Shown: positions 58,701 through 64,000 of the stretch, piece after piece | Layout: every line of letters starts with the position of its first letter | Position numbering within the stretch: the first letter of the stretch is position 1 | Assembly (NCBI GenBank): GCA_023333565.1 | Contig: JAJKFH010003173.1 | Location: forward strand, 310,001 to 374,000 | DNA length: 64,000 nucleotides | Direction of reading: 5' to 3' | Source of the DNA: Puffinus mauretanicus | Lineage: Eukaryota; Chordata; Aves; Procellariiformes; Procellariidae | Position numbers and translations under genes: made by a program | The notes under the pieces: model-generated | The model's database searches: none | The model's input: the letters and a program-made list of their open reading frames with translations, nothing else | Told to the model about the DNA's origin: nothing

Positions 58701-61700
58701 AAATGAAAAATAGTTGTAGGGTGCTGGCCCTGAAAATGTTATATCCACACACTGACCAGAGGCAAGGTTGAGTAAAGGTGTAACATATCTGAAGTTAGTT
58801 TGTCCGACGATGTATAACAACTTGGGTAGGAAAGGGCAGCAGACCTGCAATGCCCTTGCTTTCACTCAGCTCCACCATCATTCACTCAAAATGGGTTGCA
58901 AGAAACTTTTAAAATGCTTGCAGGGAAAAAAATGCAAAATTATTGTTCACTTCCATTTTGCCGAGATGAGCTCAGCTCGCGCTGGCTGCTGCTCTCTGTG
59001 GGGTCGTTCTGACGGACACCCAGGGGTTTCTCAGGTTTCTTGGCTGCAAAACAGTGCTCCATGGAAATTAATCCCGGGAGCCTCCGGCAGCATCCTGCGA
59101 GCAAAGGCAGCCTGGACAGCACAAGGTGGTCGTCGCCCACTGCCGGGGGCGAGAGGCTGCCTGGCGCTGCCTGACCCCGCTCCATAACGCACCAGTGTGC
59201 TCAGCCCACTGAGCCGCCCTCAGCTCCGTGAATTTGCCCTTTGTTGCTTGATCTTGGGCCGCGGCAGGGGAGAGCAGCTGCCGGCCGTGCATGCCCTGCC
59301 GCTGCCACACAGCCCGCGTGCCGCAGCCGCCTCCCCGCGGGCATGCAGCACGGGAGCGCTGCCAGAGCCCGGAGCATCCTCCCCTCCGCAGCACAGAGGC
59401 TCCTTATTCACCCCCGAGCCATCGTGACATGCCAGCAAGGGGGCTGGCTTTTGGCCTTAAACATTGGTACCACCCAAAGAAAATGCCATGGATGTTTGAA
59501 CTCGGGCTTCTGCCCGGGACTGCGAGGAGTGGCTGTGCTGGGGACGGCAATACGGGGAAACGCGCCCGTCTGAGCAATTCCTCTGTCCCCAAAGGGCATG
59601 GTGCAATCGGGGTTTAGTCAAGAGCTGGCACGGCCAAGCCAGCAGGACGGGCACCTCGGACTGCAGCACGGGGCTGTAATTCCAGCTCTATCACCGTCTC
59701 GTCCAAAACTTCTGACAAATGATTTAATCTTCCTCTGCTGCTGCTGCTCCCTCCAAAGCGCAGCCCGTTGGAGATGAGGGACAGAGCATCCAGGACACTG
59801 TAGATAAGAGGGCATCACTCACCACTCTGGCCTCTACCTGGCACAAGGAATGAGCCGAGTTTACTTGTGTGCAAGTTCTCTGCAAAGTGAGGGAGAAAAG
59901 GCTTGTTTCAGTCCCAGGATAATACAAACACTGTTTCCCAACACTGGGATTAGCAAGTAACTGAGCTAAAGACAAGAGCCCGGCCTTAGCCAGGAGCAGC
60001 CACATTAGTACAGCGCTGTGCCAGGGCTACTGTGAGCTTGCAGCATGGCTCATTAGCCCTGGCATAGCCTCTAATTAGACTGTTTCTAGAGCTGGCTTGG
60101 GGCTCTGCACTGAGCTGCCCCAGGCTGGGAGTTAGAGCCCTCTGGGCACACAATGGCCAAACCTGCCCGGCCGGCTCCGACCCCGGGCAGGAGACCCCTG
60201 CACGGCCCAGGCAGCCCGGGAACCCCTCCCAGGCGCCGGCAGCGGAGCCGGCAGGAGCAGCTCCTGTCCCTGCTGACAGCAGCCACCCTCCTGGAAGGGG
60301 AACTGGTGAAAACAGGTGAGTGGTGGGTGAAGCCATCACAAAACGCGGCACAGTGCCCTGGCCACCGAATGCCTTCTCTGGTAACGAATCCAAGTTAAAA
60401 GTCCAGGAAACCCCACAGGCACTGAGCTCAGCCGAGCGCTGTTTTTACTGCTGGGCATTTTCTCTTTTGTGCCAGAGCTTCGTGGTGCTGCTGGGGGTCT
60501 TCCAGAGTGGCTCCTCTCCCTCCTGCTGCTCAGGGCCCGTCTCTGAATTTGGGGGTTTTCTTTCCAGGGAGACCAGAGAGAGCCCCTGCACGGGCCGGGC
60601 AGGCGGCTGCGCTGCCGCCGACAGCCAGGGACTGAGTGGCTGCAGAGGAAACCAGCGCCGGCTCCCAGACCCAGCGGGGAGGGGGGCCCGGCCCGGGCCT
60701 GGCTGCTCACTGAACACGCCTGGTCCCCTGTAACATTCAATCTCACTTCTGCCCTGGCAAAGTAGATAAAACATTCATTGGTTTTGGTGACTTTGGAAAG
60801 GTTGACTCTGAACTTAACGTTCATTAAGTTTCTCGTGCTGCTGCTGGATGTGAGACCTCACACATCGCCACTCTGCAACGTTGAGAACGTCTCTGCAGCT
60901 CAGGCAGCGGAGCAAATCCCACGTGCACCGGCATCACTGCGCTCTCTGAAGACGACACGACGCTTCCTTCCACAGCTCCTGCTTCGCTTGTGTGTTTGGA
61001 TCAAAATCAAAACTTGCAATTACAACTCTCCAGCGACGCAGGGCGTAACCAGGCAGTTACCGTCTGATCCAACCCACATTAGATGGGAAAATGTGATTTA
61101 AAATAACCTTTAGATAACACAGAAAATAGACAGATAAATACAGGCTGAGAAGTTCAAGAACAGCGTATTTGTACAGACAGCAGCGAATCACTTTGGCTGA
61201 ATTTGTGCACAGCTCAGACCAACACAAATAGGAGCTGGATGACTTTGGGGGCTGCGGGGCTCCACTGAAATTTTAAACGTGTGCCTTTCCTCAGAGCAAA
61301 ATGTTACTTTGCTCGATTGGATGCTGGTCAAAAGCAGAAGCATGCGACTACATCTGGAAGGTTTTTATTTTAACCTTTCTTTAGGACGTTCTTCAGTGAA
61401 CTCATTTTTAACCCATTAAAAACATTAAACACCAAATGCTTCGGGACACGTTCTTCTTGGACATAAAACCATGTAGCATCTGCTGCAGCGTATCCAAGGG
61501 CAGAACTCGGGCTACTGTGCTAACATCCATTAGATAACAAAAATCTTACCCAGTCAGAAAGCTAATTCATTGTGTGAGGTACAAAGGGACGCGCACTGCG
61601 GAGCGGGACCGTCCTCCCGCCGCCGGAGCCGCGCACCCCGCGCGGCCGCCTCGCCCGCAGCCGTCGGGGCCGCTCCATCTCTGACAGGAACGGGGCTGCA

Positions 61701-62435
61701 CCCTCCGAATTATTTTTACTCTGGTGTAACATCATTCAGCGCCTTCACCGCCCAGCCCCGCTCGGCCCTGGCGCTTTCCGACACCACCATCTAGTGGCAA
61801 AGCCAACGGGCTTGGGAAGCGTTTCCACCCCGCTTCGACCTCTTCCTCCGCCTCTTACACCAAATTTACTATTCATTTTGCAACCCAGAGAGCATCCCAG
61901 GCTCAGCCTGCCATTCCTGCCTCTCCCGGGAAGCCAGCATGGACTACAAACCTCTCTCGCACCCCAGCCTTTGCAGGGGACGGGGTGAACGGGGCAGACG
62001 CGTCTCCCCGGGGAGCAGCTGGTGCAGCCTTCGGGTGGCCCTCGGACACCCAGGCCGCTCAGCGCTGGGGATCGGGCCCTGGCCTGCAGGCAGATCCCGC
62101 CACAGTCAAGAAATGCCGCTGAAGAGGCTGGACTTGCCTTCACCAGACCAACCAGTCACACCACGGGAACAGCCGGACTGGGAGAGGCTGCAGAGTCGCC
62201 AAGTTCGGAAGTGACATGGAAAAGCACCGGCAGGCTGAGCACCCCCCGACACCGCGCGCCCCCAGCTTCGCTGGCAGTAGGTAACGTAGCTGGCTCTTCT
62301 GTATAAAACACACTTGGAATTTATGAAAGGAGGTTTGATGAACGTACATACCACACTGTATCCAGAAAATTAAGGTTAGGTTTCTGTTTTTATAGAATAG
62401 ACATCTAGCAATCAGCATGTACATTAAAATTACTT

Positions 62436-62441
62436 TATTAC
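62436..62441 (-). other. Polyadenylation signal AATAAA, - strand
   Basis: Canonical hexamer at the boundary of the AT-rich end region; candidate terminus of the - strand gene. Confidence 0.4.
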
Positions 62442-62862
62442 TAAAATATTTTTACATTTAGTAAAGATAACCAACCTGCAAATACCATGCTTCTGCTCCT
62501 CCTGAAAAAGGAAGCGCATAGGTAGGTTGAAGACAACCAGCTAAGTAACTACGTTTGTCCTAGTAGCTTGTAAGTAGGCAGATGTGTTCACATTATCGTC
62601 ATCCAAATATTTTCATCCAGTCTTGTTTGGGCTGCATTTAGAAACTGGGATCTCTGTATAATTCAACAGCTGCATCAGTAACAGAGTTTTAGAAAAACCT
62701 ATTTATAGAAATTTCTCCCCCCTGGTTTCCAATAAAACTATACAACAGGTCCAGGAACAACTGTTCACCAGCTATTACATTTAGATTTCCCATTTAAACA
62801 ACCAGGACAAAGTCCGTCCTGAGTTTTCTCCACTGTGAAGATACATTTCTCTTCTCACTTAC

Positions 62863-63017
62863 TCAGAAGCGAAGCAGGAGCAAGTCCTCAGCACTGCAGG
62901 AGTTCCAGCAGCATCACACCGAGGATGGGATTTGGGCCCCCCAGGTCCCAAAGGCGGGTCTTTTACTTGCATATACACGGGAGGACGAGGCTGAGCACCC
63001 ATGGGTCTCTTCATATC
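62863..63017 (-). other. Unassigned exon-like segment
   Basis: On the - strand, GAGCAG|GAT opens a frame running through MKRPMGAQPRPPVYMQVKDP to a perfect donor GA|GTAAGTGAG. Without splicing the frame stops at TAA 62861-62859, giving 51 codons from the ATG at 63014. The Pro-rich composition looks more protein-like than its AT-rich setting. The acceptor lacks a good pyrimidine tract. I do not recognise the family; it may be a chance frame inside a 3' UTR. Confidence 0.2.
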
Positions 63018-64000
63018 CTGCTCTTTTAAACTTTATGAAACCAACAGGTGTTTAAAAGGAAACAAACAAACCCAAAATGAAACAAAAAGCCCCTTCAGCT
63101 GACTGTGCAGATCAGGTAACATTAGCCAGATTTTGTCTAAAAATGTAAAGCAGCTGTTTGCTTTGTTGAAATTGTGTTTAGAACCAACTTTCAACTCCAC
63201 AGCTCCGTGTCGAGATGCTGACCGTGAGAGATCACCACGGGCTCCTGCCCGGCGGAGGCATTGTCAAAGCGGGGATTCTACCCTCCAAGTACATGAACGT
63301 GTGAAACGGAAGATCACAGTAAAAGTCAGACCTTGATACAGTATTAAACCAAATTTGTACATACAAAAATAATTGTACAGAGGAAGTCTTTTCAGCAGAA
63401 TACAATCTTTAAACATTCAAAAGAATATACAAAACTAATTAAAAGTAGCCTTCTGTACTTTAGGGTGCGATATGATTAAATACATCCAACAAGGAGGGTG
63501 CGTGAAGACATCGCATCAGCATAACGACATAGTGGTGGTATTTGTTATAACAAAATACTTGATCTACCAGAATGGAAGAGGAATTCACAAAAAATGGATA
63601 AAACCCAAAGCCTGGAAACCATAACAAAAACACAGAAACAAAATGAAAATGTACTAAAATTTAATCATTCATAAAAGCTGTAATTTAATCTGTGACAGTA
63701 AAACACAAGAAGCAATATTAGAGTTGGTTTAGTATATTATATATTTTTGCTTTTAAAGCCATAGAAATCAGTTATCCCAGTTTTTTTTTCCTATAAAAGA
63801 CCCATTTTTCCAAAGCATTATGCACAAACATTTTTAATTAGAATATAATGGCAGAATGAAAATAATGATATTCCGTAACTTTTAAATATAAAATGAAGTC
63901 AATGACTCAAAAGGTTATTTGCTGCAGTGAGTTCAAAGGGAAATTTCAGATAATATATATCTATAGTTATAGATATAAAATATAACGGTGGAACATTTTT

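Larger units (their letters stand above)
46676..62424. other. Gene-poor GC-rich block with CpG-dense patches
   Basis: About 15.7 kb between INKA2 and the next presumed gene. CpG-dense patches (around 46680-47330, 48380-49020, 49790-50120, 51000-51760, 54880-55420, 56640-56960, 61580-61790) alternate with AT-rich patches. Open frames of up to 255 codons occur but are Arg/Pro/Gly/Ser-rich on both strands, lack recognisable domains, and look compositional. No tRNA, rRNA or transposon was recognised. A 10-bp tandem duplication lies at 58597-58616. Confidence 0.5.
62425..64000 (-). other. Probable 3' UTR of a - strand gene, RAP1A by synteny
   Basis: After the GC-rich block the sequence becomes AT-rich. 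On the - strand it is T-rich with TGTACA/TTTGTAT elements typical of 3' UTRs and ends with AATAAA at 62441-62436. In human the gene beyond INKA2, convergent with it, is RAP1A. No RAP1A coding sequence (such as a C-terminal CaaX end) is visible in the window, so the name is inference from synteny. Confidence 0.4.

Noticed and set aside
1..64000. CRISPR arrays, bacterial operons, riboswitches or phage elements
   Set aside because: No spaced direct repeats or prokaryotic gene organisation; splice structure and gene content show a vertebrate nuclear genome.

Overview
This is vertebrate nuclear DNA, most likely from a bird. It holds multi-exon genes with GT/AG introns, CpG-island promoters, few interspersed repeats, and one solo LTR of a type I recognise from bird genomes. 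There is no bacterial-style gene packing. Most long open frames in the GC-rich parts are compositional artefacts.

Three protein-coding genes are firmly supported by conserved protein sequence with matching splice sites and codon phase. (1) About 6.28-12.5 kb, + strand: the last four coding exons of KCND3 (Kv4.3, A-type potassium channel). They encode the 200-residue end of the cytoplasmic tail and include the 57-nt cassette exon that distinguishes the long isoform. The voltage sensor and pore exons lie beyond the left edge. (2) 20.75-26.65 kb, - strand: a complete 11-exon DDX20 (Gemin3, DEAD-box helicase of the SMN complex), 769 aa, with a CpG-island promoter. (3) 34.68-45.74 kb, + strand: a complete two-exon INKA2 (FAM212B, Inka-box PAK4 inhibitor), 342 aa, with its own CpG island and a 10-kb intron. 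The order KCND3-DDX20-INKA2 and the relative orientations match human 1p13.2, read in reverse. That synteny predicts RAP1A next on the - strand, and the AT-rich last 1.6 kb looks like the 3' end of a - strand gene, but no RAP1A coding exon falls inside the window.

Layout: 1-6.28 kb is KCND3 intron, with a sense-oriented solo LTR at 2.41-2.98 kb. 6.28-14.5 kb is the KCND3 end and its probable 3' UTR. 14.5-20.5 kb is AT-rich intergenic sequence. 20.5-26.9 kb is DDX20 and its promoter. 27-34.4 kb is intergenic. 34.4-46.7 kb is INKA2. 46.7-62.4 kb is a gene-poor, GC-rich block of CpG-dense patches separated by AT-rich patches carrying clustered transcription-factor motifs. 62.4-64 kb is a probable 3' UTR.

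The three genes do not form a pathway: a neuronal/cardiac channel, an snRNP-assembly helicase and an actin/PAK regulator are neighbours through old synteny. The items most worth a second look are a Cys/His cluster just before the Inka box of INKA2, the sense LTR promoter inside KCND3, a C16 tract at the acceptor of the KCND3 dendritic-targeting exon, candidate enhancers inside and downstream of INKA2, and a small unassigned exon-like segment near 62.9 kb.
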